Positions 1-9,216 of a stretch of 61,108 nt of DNA are shown here, one piece after another. The notes below the pieces were generated by a model. That model saw nothing but the letters and a program-made list of their open reading frames with translations, made no database searches and was not told the origin of the DNA. Source of the stretch: Hyphomicrobiales bacterium (GTDB lineage Bacteria > Pseudomonadota > Alphaproteobacteria > Rhizobiales > Beijerinckiaceae); assembly GCA_019247605.1 (NCBI GenBank), contig JAFBAS010000091.1, positions 1-61,108 on the forward strand, written 5' to 3'. The first letter of the stretch is position 1, and the number at the start of each line of letters is the position of its first letter. Made by a program: the position numbers and the translations under genes.

Positions 1-403
1 TATCACACGCGGAGCCTTTTGCCCACTCGCACACCTGATGAATGCTCGGTCCTCTCTGCGCAGCGAATCAAGCGACCAATTTGAAAGACTTGCTCAACGC
101 ATTTTGCATACAAGTTTGGACTCATTCTCCTCAAGCGTGGCGGTCTGCCGAAAAGCGATCGGTCTTTCGAACCATCGCCCGTTCAACTTGCCGAGGCGTC
201 ATTCGACGCCGTTGCGCCTGCGCTTTTCAGCTCTCGAGAGGACATGCGCGCAAGAGCGCGGTGCGTGGGTTGCCATCTTTGCGCGCCGTCGAAACGGCTT
301 GAGGCTCTCTCGCCTCATGGTATGCGTCGCGAAAGACACGAGGGATCGTTCGGCTCGAAAACGCCCAACTGTTTGTCCATAGGGTGTCGTTGATTCGAAT
401 GCG
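1..403. other. No convincing gene at left edge
   Basis: Several overlapping frames are open here on both strands, the longest being about 114 codons (38-382, plus). None reads like a protein family I know, they are rich in Arg and Ser in the way of shadow frames, and none has a good ribosome binding site. The stretch probably holds the promoter and leader of the WbsX-like gene that starts at 404. I see no hairpin, repeat or RNA gene in it. Confidence 0.4.
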
Positions 404-1762
404 ATGACGCGTGGGATATCAGCAGATGAGGAGCCCACATTGAGCGCTAACGCGTTGCACGAAAGGGTCATTGCTTTTTATCTTCCTCAGTTTCATCCCA
501 TTCCCGAGAATAATGAGTGGTGGGGGCAAGGGTTCACCGAATGGACTAACGTCGCGAAAGCAAAACCGCTCTACCCGGGTCATGAGCAGCCACGCCTTCC
601 GGCGGATTTGGGGTTTTATGATTTGAGGGTGCCCGAAACACGCGCCGAGCAGGCTCGAATGGCGCGTGCGAGCGGCATCGAAGGCTTTTGTTATTGGCAC
701 TACTGGTTCGGCCATGGGCGTCGGATTTTGGAACGGCCCTTTGACGAAGTCCTGGGAAGCGGCGCGCCGTCATTTCCTTTCTGCCTTGCATGGGCAAACC
801 AATCTTGGACGGGCATATGGCACGGCAATCCTTCCTCTGTTTTGATCGAACAGAAATATCCCGGCCCTGAAGACGAACGAGCGCATTTTGATTGGGCCCT
901 GAAAGCCTTTCGGGATCCGCGCTACATGACGGTGAACGGCAAGCCCATCTTTTGTGTGTTTGCACCCCATGACATGCCTTCAACGTCCGCCTTCACAAGA
1001 CATTGGCGACAGCTTGCTGCGGACGCTGGACTCCCTGGTCTGTACTTGGTGGCCGTGTCCCACATCACCGCGGATTCCGGTATTGACCCGTATCGCAATT
1101 CCGTAGTCGATCCTTTCGACGCGGTAACCCATCTCACGCCGCTGGATTACATCGGGTCGAGGTACCTGCGGAGGCCTTTGGATTTCGCCTACCGCTGGAA
1201 GACCAGGGACTTTGTGACAAGATTTTCGCCCTGGGCCGCCAAATACAAGCGTCCGGTTTGCTTCGAATACGCGGATGTCGTGGAAAGGGCACTCACCAAT
1301 ATGCCTGATGGCGCTCGCTTTCTTCCGCAAGTCATACCCAACTGGGATAATACTCCGCGATCGGGCCAACGCGGCACCGTTTACATGAATTCGACTCCGG
1401 AGCTTTTTGGGCAGTATCTTTCGAAGGCGAAGGCTATTGTCAAAAATCATCCGAAAAATGAGGCCATCATCTTCGTCAAGGCTTGGAACGAATGGGCGGA
1501 GGGTAACTATCTCGAGCCGGACCTCAAGCATGGACACGGGTATTTGGACGTGATGCGGGAAGTGCTGGGGGTAGGCAGGAGCGAAGACGCCGATTGCGTC
1601 AGCGGCGGCGACGACGCGGTCGCGTCGTTGGCGAAAGCCGAACCCGCTGATGGTTTGGAGGACGCCGCGTTGCGCGTTGCGCGATCGCCTTCTCCGCAGC
1701 AAATGGAATCGAAATCAGGACCGATGACTTCAGACCGTGCGCATGTGCGTTCATCATCTTAG
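404..1762 (+). CDS. WbsX-like glycosyltransferase / GH99-like protein
   Basis: Member of the WbsX family found in O-antigen and capsule loci, where it is thought to act on glycan chains or transfer a sugar. The N-terminal hallmark begins about residue 22 (VIAFYLPQFHPIPENNEWWG) and runs into FTEWTNV and a GFYDL segment. A WANQSW segment follows near 130 and a KAWNEWAEGNYLEP block near 360, both typical of the family. About 450 aa; the last ~75 residues are low-complexity and probably disordered. No signal peptide or membrane segment. It is paralogous to the gene at 4152-5519 on the other strand. A methyltransferase follows 15 bp downstream, so the two are likely co-transcribed. The family is clear; the acceptor and the precise reaction are not. 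Confidence 0.88.
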   Translation: MTRGISADEEPTLSANALHERVIAFYLPQFHPIPENNEWWGQGFTEWTNVAKAKPLYPGHEQPRLPADLGFYDLRVPETRAEQARMARASGIEGFCYWHYWFGHGRRILERPFDEVLGSGAPSFPFCLAWANQSWTGIWHGNPSSVLIEQKYPGPEDERAHFDWALKAFRDPRYMTVNGKPIFCVFAPHDMPSTSAFTRHWRQLAADAGLPGLYLVAVSHITADSGIDPYRNSVVDPFDAVTHLTPLDYIGSRYLRRPLDFAYRWKTRDFVTRFSPWAAKYKRPVCFEYADVVERALTNMPDGARFLPQVIPNWDNTPRSGQRGTVYMNSTPELFGQYLSKAKAIVKNHPKNEAIIFVKAWNEWAEGNYLEPDLKHGHGYLDVMREVLGVGRSEDADCVSGGDDAVASLAKAEPADGLEDAALRVARSPSPQQMESKSGPMTSDRAHVRSSS

Positions 1763-1777
1763 ACTTGGGATTTCCTC

Positions 1778-2524
1778 ATGACGGAAACGTTCATTTCCAG
1801 CGGCCCTGACTCTCACGGAGCCGGTCTTGTAGAGCACTCGCTCGATCCGCTGCGTTATGACCACCATTCGGATGACCCCTACGAAGTGGCGGGCATGCTT
1901 CGTTCGCTCATGCCCGAGCACGCGCGCGTGCTCGATGTGGGGTGTGGCACAGGCTCCGTTACGCTCGTCGCGAACAAGGACAAGGGGAACAGAGTATTTG
2001 CGATCGAGCCGGACGCGGATCGCAGCGGTATAGCCAGATCTCGCGGCGTCGAGGTTTTTCAAGGGTTCCTGGATCGTGAATTCATATCCCAAAGAGGCCC
2101 ATTTGACGTCGTCATGTTTGCGGACGTTCTGGAGCATCTGGCGGCTCCAGACGAGATGCTCCAGCTTGCAATGACGGCTCTCGAAAAGGATGGATTGGTT
2201 CTCGCCTCCGTGCCTAACGTGGCCCATTGGAGCGTGAGACTAAAGCTGTTGTTTGGACGCTTTAATTACGCTGAGACGGGCATCTGCGATGCCACGCATT
2301 TGAGATGGTTTACACAGCGAACCATTCGAGATCTTTTCAACAATACGGGTTTTGAAATTACCTCCAGGGGGTACACTTGCGGGTTTTCTCTTCCAGTCTA
2401 TCGATCGCGTTTTTTCAAGCTTATCCCCCGTCCGATTCTCAGGAAGGTCCTTCGCTCGATGACTTTGTTCTTCCCGCGATTGTTCGCCTGTCAGTTCGTG
2501 GTCCAGGCACGCAAACGAAATTGA
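1778..2524 (+). CDS. Class I SAM-dependent methyltransferase
   Basis: Rossmann-fold methyltransferase of about 248 aa. Motif I is VLDVGCGTGS near residues 51-60, followed by an acidic residue at the end of strand 2 (FAIEPD). Motif IV-like FDVVMFADVLEHL lies near 110-122 and SVPNVAHW near 155. The layout resembles sugar O-methyltransferases and the methyltransferases found with glycosyltransferases in polysaccharide loci. It sits between a WbsX-like gene and a Wzx flippase on the same strand, which suggests it methylates a sugar of the repeat unit or a chain end. The substrate is not readable from sequence. Confidence 0.85.
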   Translation: MTETFISSGPDSHGAGLVEHSLDPLRYDHHSDDPYEVAGMLRSLMPEHARVLDVGCGTGSVTLVANKDKGNRVFAIEPDADRSGIARSRGVEVFQGFLDREFISQRGPFDVVMFADVLEHLAAPDEMLQLAMTALEKDGLVLASVPNVAHWSVRLKLLFGRFNYAETGICDATHLRWFTQRTIRDLFNNTGFEITSRGYTCGFSLPVYRSRFFKLIPRPILRKVLRSMTLFFPRLFACQFVVQARKRN

Positions 2525-2594
2525 TCGCCCCCGTGCAAAAATTCGCAGATTTTGGTGGAGAGACACGCCGCTCCATCGAGTCGACTAGCGACCT

Positions 2595-4130
2595 GTGTCC
2601 GGCAGGAGAATAGGCCGTCACCCCTTGTCCGATACCGAAAACCTCACAGCTGAGCTTCGAGCGGAGTCGCTGAAGCGCCGCTCCGTCCAAGGTGGGACAG
2701 CCACATTCGCCGCGCAAGCCGCCAATTTTCTGGTCAGGCTTGCCGCCCAAATCGCCATCGCCCGGCTACTCGTCCCGGCGGATTACGGTCTCGTGGCGAT
2801 GATCGCTCCCGTTCTCGGCCTGGTGCAGCTCGTAGCCGACTTCGGATTGGGTCAAGCCGTCATCCAAAGTGCGGATATCAAGCATGAGCAAGTCTCTGCC
2901 CTGTTCTGGCTGGGCATGACGATCAACATCGCCATCGCCGGGCTCGTCTGCCTCCTGTCTCCGCTGATCGCCTGGATCTATCAAGAGCCGCGTCTCGTCA
3001 CGCTGTGCATAGCTTTCGCGGCGCTCATTCCAATCTCCGGATTGGCAACGCAGCCGGCGGCACTTCTCAGCCGCAACCTGCGCTTCACCGTCCTTGCTTT
3101 ATTGGACGTTGCGCCACCAGCCATCGGGCTCGCGGCCGGTTTTTCCGCTGCTTGGGCGGGCCTTGGCTATTGGTCTTTGGTTGTGAGCGCCGCGAGCGAG
3201 CGTCTTGTTGGCGTGTTCCTTATCTGGGCGGTCTCCGTCTGGCGACCGAGTTTTCGCTTTTTTAACCGCGCGACCTGGTCTCTCGTACGGGTCGGCGGCC
3301 AGATCACTGGTTTCAATTTTGTACAATACGTGACCACGACGGCCGACAACGTTCTGCTCGCACTCGTGCAGGGCGCGCCCGCGCTCGGCCTCTACGACAA
3401 GGGATATAAGACGGTCACGCAGCCCATCGCCCAGCTTCTGGCGCCAACAAACCGGATTGCCGTCCCGCTCCTCGTCCGGCTGGTTTCAGAGCCGGATCGA
3501 TATCGTCGAGCTTATCTGCGTATGCTCGAGGTCACTTTGCTAGCCGGGCTACCTGGGATCGCATTTATCCTCGTGCTTTCCAAGCCGCTCATGCTCATTC
3601 TGCTCGGCGCTCAATGGAATGGCATCTCGCCAATTGTGAGCTGGCTGTGCCTCGGCTGCATCGCTTCGCCGTTTTACAGCAGCTCGTTTTGGCTTTTCGT
3701 GAGCCAAGGGCGTGCGGGGCAACAGCTCACCTACGCGACGATCACCTCGATCATATCGTTGGCTGGCTTTGTCTGTGGGCTGCCCTGGGGGCCAAGCGGC
3801 GTCGCGGCGGGAGCTGGACTGTCCTTCCTTCTCGTCTCCACTCCGCTGACATGCTGGGGGGCGACTCGCGTCGGGCCGGTGACTTTCAAGGATCTCGTCG
3901 TTTCGACTCTACCGTTCGCGGTGGCGCTATCCGCAACCGCAGTTGCCCTGGCGGCTCTCTACCTCGCCGGGCCTGAAGACGCGGGCATCTTGTTGATTGC
4001 GGCGATACCCATTGCCTATGGCGTCTTTGGAACGGTGATGTTCATGCTCCCGAGCGGACGACGCATGATTCAAGAAGGTTGGCAGCTGCGGGCGATGCTG
4101 AAGTCCGACAACCCTGGTCGCTTTGCGTAG
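2595..4130 (+). CDS. Wzx-type polysaccharide flippase (lipopolysaccharide biosynthesis protein)
   Basis: Polytopic inner-membrane protein of about 511 aa in the polysaccharide-transporter branch of the MOP superfamily (WzxC-like). After a ~35-residue cytoplasmic start the typical opening appears: ARLLVPADYGLVAM, then LVADFGLGQAVIQ, then many hydrophobic helices with LGLYDKGYKTVTQPI in the middle, characteristic of the WzxC group. The start used is GTG at 2595; a TTG codon at 2628 is an alternative. Its role would be to flip undecaprenyl-linked repeat units to the periplasm for ExoQ-type polymerisation. It converges on the second WbsX-like gene with a small hairpin between them. Confidence 0.9.
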   Translation: MSGRRIGRHPLSDTENLTAELRAESLKRRSVQGGTATFAAQAANFLVRLAAQIAIARLLVPADYGLVAMIAPVLGLVQLVADFGLGQAVIQSADIKHEQVSALFWLGMTINIAIAGLVCLLSPLIAWIYQEPRLVTLCIAFAALIPISGLATQPAALLSRNLRFTVLALLDVAPPAIGLAAGFSAAWAGLGYWSLVVSAASERLVGVFLIWAVSVWRPSFRFFNRATWSLVRVGGQITGFNFVQYVTTTADNVLLALVQGAPALGLYDKGYKTVTQPIAQLLAPTNRIAVPLLVRLVSEPDRYRRAYLRMLEVTLLAGLPGIAFILVLSKPLMLILLGAQWNGISPIVSWLCLGCIASPFYSSSFWLFVSQGRAGQQLTYATITSIISLAGFVCGLPWGPSGVAAGAGLSFLLVSTPLTCWGATRVGPVTFKDLVVSTLPFAVALSATAVALAALYLAGPEDAGILLIAAIPIAYGVFGTVMFMLPSGRRMIQEGWQLRAMLKSDNPGRFA

Positions 4131-4149
4131 AGCCGTCACAGGGCGGCTC
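4130..4149. terminator. Hairpin between convergent wzx and wbsX-like genes
   Basis: A perfect 6-bp stem (GAGCCG / CGGCTC) with an 8-nt loop starts at the wzx stop and ends 3 bp before the stop of the leftward gene. On the plus strand it is followed by ATTTAG, only a weak T-run. Position between convergent genes supports a bidirectional terminator; the short stem keeps confidence moderate. Confidence 0.4.
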
Positions 4150-4151
4150 AT

Positions 4152-5519
4152 TTAGAAATTCGTCGCACCGGATTTCACAAGGCGCTTTGGACGTCTTGTA
4201 AAGGCACTCGGAGCGAGCGCTGAAATTCTTCTGCGGAGTTTTCGCATGGCCACTCGGGGAAAATTTCCAGCAAAATTTGTGATGCTCGTCCGGGTGATCT
4301 CCAAAGGAGAGTGAACTTGGTCGTTCATCGCAGAAAGTGAACGGGATGCATTCGAGGATCGCAGGCTCTCCAAGACGCGCCGGGTGGCGGCCAGATAGGC
4401 GCAGCCATTGTGTCGATCTGGTTCGAGGTAAGCGCCCTCAGCCCACTCGTTCCAAGCGTTTACAAACACGAGCCGTTCATCCGATCTCGGAGCCTTAAGC
4501 GCATATTCTGAAGCTGCCCTCAGCCACTCAGCATATTTGTTCGGTGTCGAACCAGCGAGACTAAAGCCACTTCCGGGGCGGCGAGCCTCATTGTCCCAAT
4601 GCGGACAGACTCCCGGAAAGAGCCGAAATTCATTCGGCCTGTTGGCAATCGCCGTAGCCGCGACGTCGTCGTAGGACACCACCCGGCCGACGAAGCGAGG
4701 GTCCAGCAGTCGCACCCAATGACGGATATCCGGAACATTTTCCCATGCGACTTTGTGCGGGGGGAATCCAGCGGCCGCATCAATTCCAAACGGGCGCGGA
4801 TCATCCACTCCGCGCGATTGCGGCATGATGATGTAAGGATCGGGAAAGCCGCGCCTCAGGAATACCTCGCGCCAGCGCTCTATTGTTGCGCGGGCGTCGG
4901 GCAGGTGGTCGGGCCTGTAGAGCATTATGAGCGGGCGCCCATCAATCTTGATGTATCGATCGTCCGCTACAAACTCCAAAACATATTCTGCGTACTGAAT
5001 ATCCTCGCCGGGAGCATAGTTTTGCTTGACGAGAATCGATTGCTCCGAGCCGTCCCAACGACGGGACCAGCTTTCGTTGGCCCAATTGAGACAGAAGGGA
5101 ATATCGATATCCCTGTTCTGGAGTATGGCTCTGAGAGGCCCCTCCAACAAGCGTCGGCCGCTGAACCAGTAATTGTGAATGCAGAACCCGTATATTCCTC
5201 CACGCTTGGCGAGGGCAACTTGGCGCCGAATGTAATCCGGATTGGACAGATCATAGAATCCAAAGTCGCCAGGCAAGCGCGGCTGATAGTGACCCAGATA
5301 GCGGGGCAGCGCCTTGGTTACGTTCGTCCACTCCGTAAATCCATTCCCCCACCATTCGTTGTTTTCCGGTGTCTCATGAAATTGTGGGAGGTAATACGCA
5401 ATATACCGCACCGGCGCATCCGCCGCTGGCCCGTCCGGAAGGTTCGACGCGGGTTCGTAAGCCGGACCGATCGAGGTGTTGTGTTCGTACTGGCGAATAA
5501 AAACGTTCATCTTGCTCAA
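4152..5519 (-). CDS. WbsX-like glycosyltransferase / GH99-like protein (second copy)
   Basis: Paralogue of the gene at 404-1762. It shares the YLPQFHETPENNEWWGNGFT opening near residues 44-63, a GHYQPRLPGDFGFYDL block, LNWANESWSRRWDG near 145 and VNAWNEWAEGAYLEP near 350. About 455 aa, soluble, with a ~35-residue N-terminal extension before the domain and a basic C-terminal tail of ~70 residues. It is transcribed alone leftward and converges with wzx. The two copies are diverged in sequence, which suggests different acceptors rather than a recent duplication. Enzymatic activity is inferred from family only. Confidence 0.88.
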   Translation of the reverse strand: MSKMNVFIRQYEHNTSIGPAYEPASNLPDGPAADAPVRYIAYYLPQFHETPENNEWWGNGFTEWTNVTKALPRYLGHYQPRLPGDFGFYDLSNPDYIRRQVALAKRGGIYGFCIHNYWFSGRRLLEGPLRAILQNRDIDIPFCLNWANESWSRRWDGSEQSILVKQNYAPGEDIQYAEYVLEFVADDRYIKIDGRPLIMLYRPDHLPDARATIERWREVFLRRGFPDPYIIMPQSRGVDDPRPFGIDAAAGFPPHKVAWENVPDIRHWVRLLDPRFVGRVVSYDDVAATAIANRPNEFRLFPGVCPHWDNEARRPGSGFSLAGSTPNKYAEWLRAASEYALKAPRSDERLVFVNAWNEWAEGAYLEPDRHNGCAYLAATRRVLESLRSSNASRSLSAMNDQVHSPLEITRTSITNFAGNFPRVAMRKLRRRISALAPSAFTRRPKRLVKSGATNF

Positions 5520-5917
5520 GTGAAGTCGGGCGCAAATCCTTAACGAGGGCTAAAACGGAAAGGTCTTTCGTTCATGCGTCAGCGGGGTCGCCGAAAGCTA
5601 GCCGGGATTGCCGCGTCATTGCAAATAAACCGGTCGCATACGCGCGGCAGCATGCGGAGTTTCGAAAAGCCAGCGGTTGGGGGATGAACTCGAGACTCAT
5701 CAGGCGACCCGGTCCCTTTGTGAACCCAACAATGGTGCCCTTTTCTGCGCCGGGCCGCGCGTCCTTGTTACGGGTGTCCGCAAAATTGCCGCTCCGAGAA
5801 CATGCATGAAAATTTCAGGTATATCGAGGCACTCGGATGGCGCCGCGCAGGTGCCTGAGACAAGCCTCGAAGCGGGAGAAGGTGCACCCCACGTCAGTTG
5901 ACTCCGAGGAGGAAGCA
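5520..5917. other. Intergenic region between divergent genes
   Basis: No supported gene. It separates the leftward WbsX-like gene from the rightward (broken) methyltransferase and so should carry both promoters. Short open frames here (for example 5677-5901) have no recognisable content. A good ribosome binding site (GAGGAGGA, about 5906-5913) sits just before the methyltransferase ATG at 5918. Confidence 0.45.
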
Positions 5918-6595
5918 ATGATGCCCGTGCCGGAAGCCGCCTTGGCGGAAGACCGTTACGCGTTCGTTCGGGACTATCTCGCCCGGCTGCCGGCCGCGCC
6001 CGGCGAGAGTGTGCTCTTCGACGTCGGTGCGGGTGCTCTCCCGATGCGGGAGCATGTCGAGAAGGCCGGATATGCGTGGTTCGGTTTCGATCTTCACCCG
6101 AAATCGCCTGAGGTGGTCGAATGGGACATCAATACACGTTTCGAGGGGGACCAACGAGCGGACGTCGTTTTGCTGATGGACGTGATCGAGCATACGTACA
6201 ATCCGGGCTTGGCTATGGAGAACATCGTCCGGGTTTTAAAACCGGGAGGACGGATCATCATGACGATGCCGAACCCGAAATGGAGCCGGGCTCGCACGAT
6301 GCACATGTACTCGGGATTCCTAGCTTGCTTTACTCAGCACGATCTGGATGTGAACCACCACGTCTTTACAACCTAGCCTCACATTGTGCTCAAGTTGGTG
6401 CTGGATTGCGGATTGAAGCTCGAACGCTACGTCACGTTGGATCGCGACGAAGTCAAGCCGAAGGCACTTGGCCTTATGACGCCGGTGCTCGCCGTTGAAG
6501 GCCTCATCCGCAGCGCCATTGAAATGCGCGATCCCACGGCGCGTGGCATGTCCTATGCGTTTGTCGCTCGCCTCGACACGGGTGAAGCAGTGTAA
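5918..6595 (+). pseudogene. Methyltransferase interrupted by an in-frame amber codon
   Basis: A class I methyltransferase of about 225 codons. The start is ATG 5918 behind a GAGGAGGA site; the open frame extends upstream to 5837 but without such a site. Motif I-like LFDVGAGALPM, then DVVLLMDVIEHTYN and LKPGGRIIMTMPNPKW are clear. The frame stops at TAG 6374-6376 directly after HHVFTT, then continues open in the same frame (PHIVLKLVLDCG...) to TAA 6593-6595. In relatives this place reads as Trp-Pro-His (HVFTPWPHI-type), so a single TGG to TAG change explains the stop. The product is truncated to about 152 aa unless the amber codon is suppressed or is a sequencing error. Confidence 0.8.
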
Positions 6596-6682
6596 CGAGG
6601 TGCGGGCGAGGCCGCTCGGGCGCACCGGTGTTGTGGCGCCAAGCATGCCCGTGCCGGTCAATTCTTCCAGACGCGCTTTTGA

Positions 6683-7666
6683 TCAATCGAAGTCGCGCAT
6701 GCGTGATGAGCGTTTCCAATCCTCCAACCCGGACTCGAGGTCGAAAGCATAAGTGAACCCCGCCGCCGGGAGACGCCCGGCTACCATGTTCGTGGATTCG
6801 TAAAGCTTGCGCACGCGTGCGCGATTGATGTCGCTCTTGAGGCCGAACGAGGAGAGCACTTCGAAGCCGAAGGCGGCGAGCCCCAAAAGCCAAAATGGGA
6901 TGACGATTTGCGGTTTCGGATATCCGCCGACGGTTGCAAAGGCGGCGCAGATATCCGCGATCGTGTAACGCTGCGGATGGCAAAAATTGTAGAGCGTCAC
7001 GCCCTCGTTGCGCTCCTGCATGTAAAGCATGGAGGAGATGAGATCCTCGACATAGCCGCAGGCCTTGATCGTGTCGGTGCGCCCCGGAAAAAAGAAGCGC
7101 CGCGCCTTGAGAGCTTGCGAAAGCCTGGTGAAATTGCCGCGCTCCTCGAGGCCGTAGATCACGCCGGGCCGCACCACCGTGAGGCGACGCGTGGCGGGCC
7201 GCTCAGTCTGCCAAAGACGATGGATGCCCTCAGCCAGAATTTTTGAACGCCCGTAGGCATTCACCGGTTCGAGCGTCGCTTCCTCGTCCTTGGGCGCTTC
7301 CGTTGGCCCGTAAACCATCATGGTGCTCGTAAAAAGAATGCGCTCGGCGCCCACCTCGCTTGCGAAGCGGCACACATTGGTCGCACCCTGCACATTGGTC
7401 CAGAAATACTCCCAATCCTCGTGGCCGGGTGTCGTATGGACCGCGGCAAGGTTGTAGAGATCCCAGGTGCCCTCACCGCAAAGCTTTGGTGGAATTGGCT
7501 GCCGAATGTCGAATTGGACGTGCGTGACACCCGCAACCGGGAAACGCGGTTGAACGATATCCACGCTATAGAGCTCGTCGTAGAGCTTTTCCGCGACGAG
7601 GCGCTTCAATAAGTGGCACCCGATGAAGCCTGCGCCGCCGAATACGATCGCCTTCTTGCCTGTCAT
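6683..7666 (-). CDS. NAD-dependent epimerase/dehydratase (extended SDR)
   Basis: Extended short-chain dehydrogenase of 327 aa acting on nucleotide sugars or related substrates. The NAD-binding glycine motif GGAGFIG spans residues 10-16, an acidic residue follows strand 2 (VDIVQP), and the active site has Ser/Thr 114-115 in LFTSTMMVYGP with Tyr138 and Lys142 in AYGRSK. The start ATG overlaps the stop of the upstream GT-C-like membrane gene by ATGA (7663-7666), so the two are translationally coupled. It is the last gene of a leftward operon GT2-GtrA-methyltransferase-membrane protein-SDR. Probable role: making or modifying a sugar donor for that operon. Substrate unknown. Confidence 0.88.
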   Translation of the reverse strand: MTGKKAIVFGGAGFIGCHLLKRLVAEKLYDELYSVDIVQPRFPVAGVTHVQFDIRQPIPPKLCGEGTWDLYNLAAVHTTPGHEDWEYFWTNVQGATNVCRFASEVGAERILFTSTMMVYGPTEAPKDEEATLEPVNAYGRSKILAEGIHRLWQTERPATRRLTVVRPGVIYGLEERGNFTRLSQALKARRFFFPGRTDTIKACGYVEDLISSMLYMQERNEGVTLYNFCHPQRYTIADICAAFATVGGYPKPQIVIPFWLLGLAAFGFEVLSSFGLKSDINRARVRKLYESTNMVAGRLPAAGFTYAFDLESGLEDWKRSSRMRDFD

Positions 7667-9144
7667 GGAACTCGATTCGGTTGAGTGAAAGCCGGAGTTT
7701 CGGCACTACCGGGAGAAGTGCTTTGTCCAACGACCCGGCCGGAGGCAACCCTCGCTGTCTCCTTCCGCCAAAGCCGCGCGAAGATCAGCAGGGTGGAAAG
7801 GGCCATGAGCCACGTGACCCTCGCCTGATAGCGATCGTGCACGCCAGAACCCACGGCGCACAAAACATTGTTAATCATGAGTGCTGCCGTTACGAAAAGC
7901 GTGAGTGGCAAGGTGTCGACCAGGCCGAGCCTCAATGAACAAGCTACTCCAATCAGCAGGGCCAGCACGGCCGCGGGGAATGTCAGCTCATCAAGCCGCC
8001 GCAGAAATGCCCGCGGGATCAAATCCCGTGCCTCGAGACTGGCTTTGTAGGCACGCAGCGTGTCCGGCCCGAATTTTTTCAGCAGTACATCGACCATCCA
8101 CGGGTCATTCGAGAGCGGAAACAATTCCGCCCCCGGCGCATGCACCAGAAAAGTCTGCGCAATGCTGCTTGCCATCGCGCGCACGACCTCACTGGGGCGA
8201 GTGCGGATCGTGCCGGCCACCACCGCGCCCGCCTCCTCGCGCATCCCCTCGAAGCCACCGAGGCGCTGCAAATTATCCGTGGACCAGAGAAATTCCTCGG
8301 ACTTGTCCGGAAGGGTCGACCCGCGGCTGCAAATTCTCAACTTGGCGTCTGGACAAACCTCCTGAAGGTAATCTCTGGCGGGGCCTTGCTCGATCATGTT
8401 CGCGAGCATGAAGATTTGCCCGGCCGGAAAAAGCGCGAACACACCATGGATCAGGACATTGTTCAGCATGGTGGCACAGACCGCCAGCGCAATGGGTATG
8501 GACAGAATGGCACCTCGTCTCAGGGATGTCGGCAGCGAGTTTCCGAAACAAAGATGCAAGACGAGCACCAGGAACGCCAAAAGGATGGCCTGAGGCAAAT
8601 GCGAAACGTGCGCGCAGATCGCGACGCAACCCAGCAGGAGAAAATAGATTTGCTCAAACTTGCCGAGCTTGGCTCGCTGAAATCCCAGTAAGTAGAAAGT
8701 TTGGATCATCACGGAAGTGAAGAAATCCGGCATGATGAATCCCGTGAAGAAGGGCAGGCTGGAGAACAAGCCAACCGTGAGCACGATGAATCCGAACCAA
8801 GCGAGTTTCGGCTCGCCCGCAAAATTCCTCACCAACACCCAAATCAAATGGCTGGCGATCAGCGCCTGGACGAGCACAGGTCCCCAAATGAAGCGGTCGA
8901 GGTGAAAGAAGAAGATGAGGAGCCCGTAAAAAGGGCTGCGATAGATGTGAGGGGTAAAGACGAGATAATCGACACTATCGGGGAAGACGAAGGGAAACCC
9001 GTTAACGAAGGCCGGGATCGAAAGCCAAGAGGCGCCCAAAACGATGGCCACCGCAAGAACCCCTCGGCGCACCAGTTTGCCTTCGCGCTCGCGAGGCAAT
9101 GAACCAGAATGTGCTCCCAACCTTCTGAGGACGGCTGACCTCAT
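7663..9144 (-). CDS. Polytopic membrane protein, GT-C-like (paralogue of 18463-20046)
   Basis: About 493 aa with around ten hydrophobic helices. Immediately after the first helix comes NGFPFVFPDSVDYLVFTPHI, then YRSPFYG and HLDRFIWGPVLVQAL. An acidic pair in the first outer loop followed by an aromatic/Arg/Pro segment is the layout of GT-C fold transferases, which use lipid-phosphate sugar donors. Near the end is GVHDRYQARVTWL, the kind of RY motif seen in the last helices of that fold. All these segments are conserved in the paralogue at 18463-20046. The gene lies after GT2 and GtrA genes that would make and flip a polyprenyl-phosphate sugar, fitting a donor-to-acceptor chain. I do not recognise a named family; the transferase function is inference. 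Confidence 0.7.
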   Translation of the reverse strand: MRSAVLRRLGAHSGSLPREREGKLVRRGVLAVAIVLGASWLSIPAFVNGFPFVFPDSVDYLVFTPHIYRSPFYGLLIFFFHLDRFIWGPVLVQALIASHLIWVLVRNFAGEPKLAWFGFIVLTVGLFSSLPFFTGFIMPDFFTSVMIQTFYLLGFQRAKLGKFEQIYFLLLGCVAICAHVSHLPQAILLAFLVLVLHLCFGNSLPTSLRRGAILSIPIALAVCATMLNNVLIHGVFALFPAGQIFMLANMIEQGPARDYLQEVCPDAKLRICSRGSTLPDKSEEFLWSTDNLQRLGGFEGMREEAGAVVAGTIRTRPSEVVRAMASSIAQTFLVHAPGAELFPLSNDPWMVDVLLKKFGPDTLRAYKASLEARDLIPRAFLRRLDELTFPAAVLALLIGVACSLRLGLVDTLPLTLFVTAALMINNVLCAVGSGVHDRYQARVTWLMALSTLLIFARLWRKETARVASGRVVGQSTSPGSAETPAFTQPNRVP

Positions 9145-9216
9145 CGAACGCGATCACCTCAAATGAACCGGCAGTCGTGATCCTCGCAACAGGCGCCAAT
9201 TCGGCAAGTTAGCTCT

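Noticed and set aside
38-382. Possible gene at the left edge
   Set aside because: The frame is open for 114 codons but has no ribosome site, domain or hydrophobic pattern, and overlaps other equally open frames.
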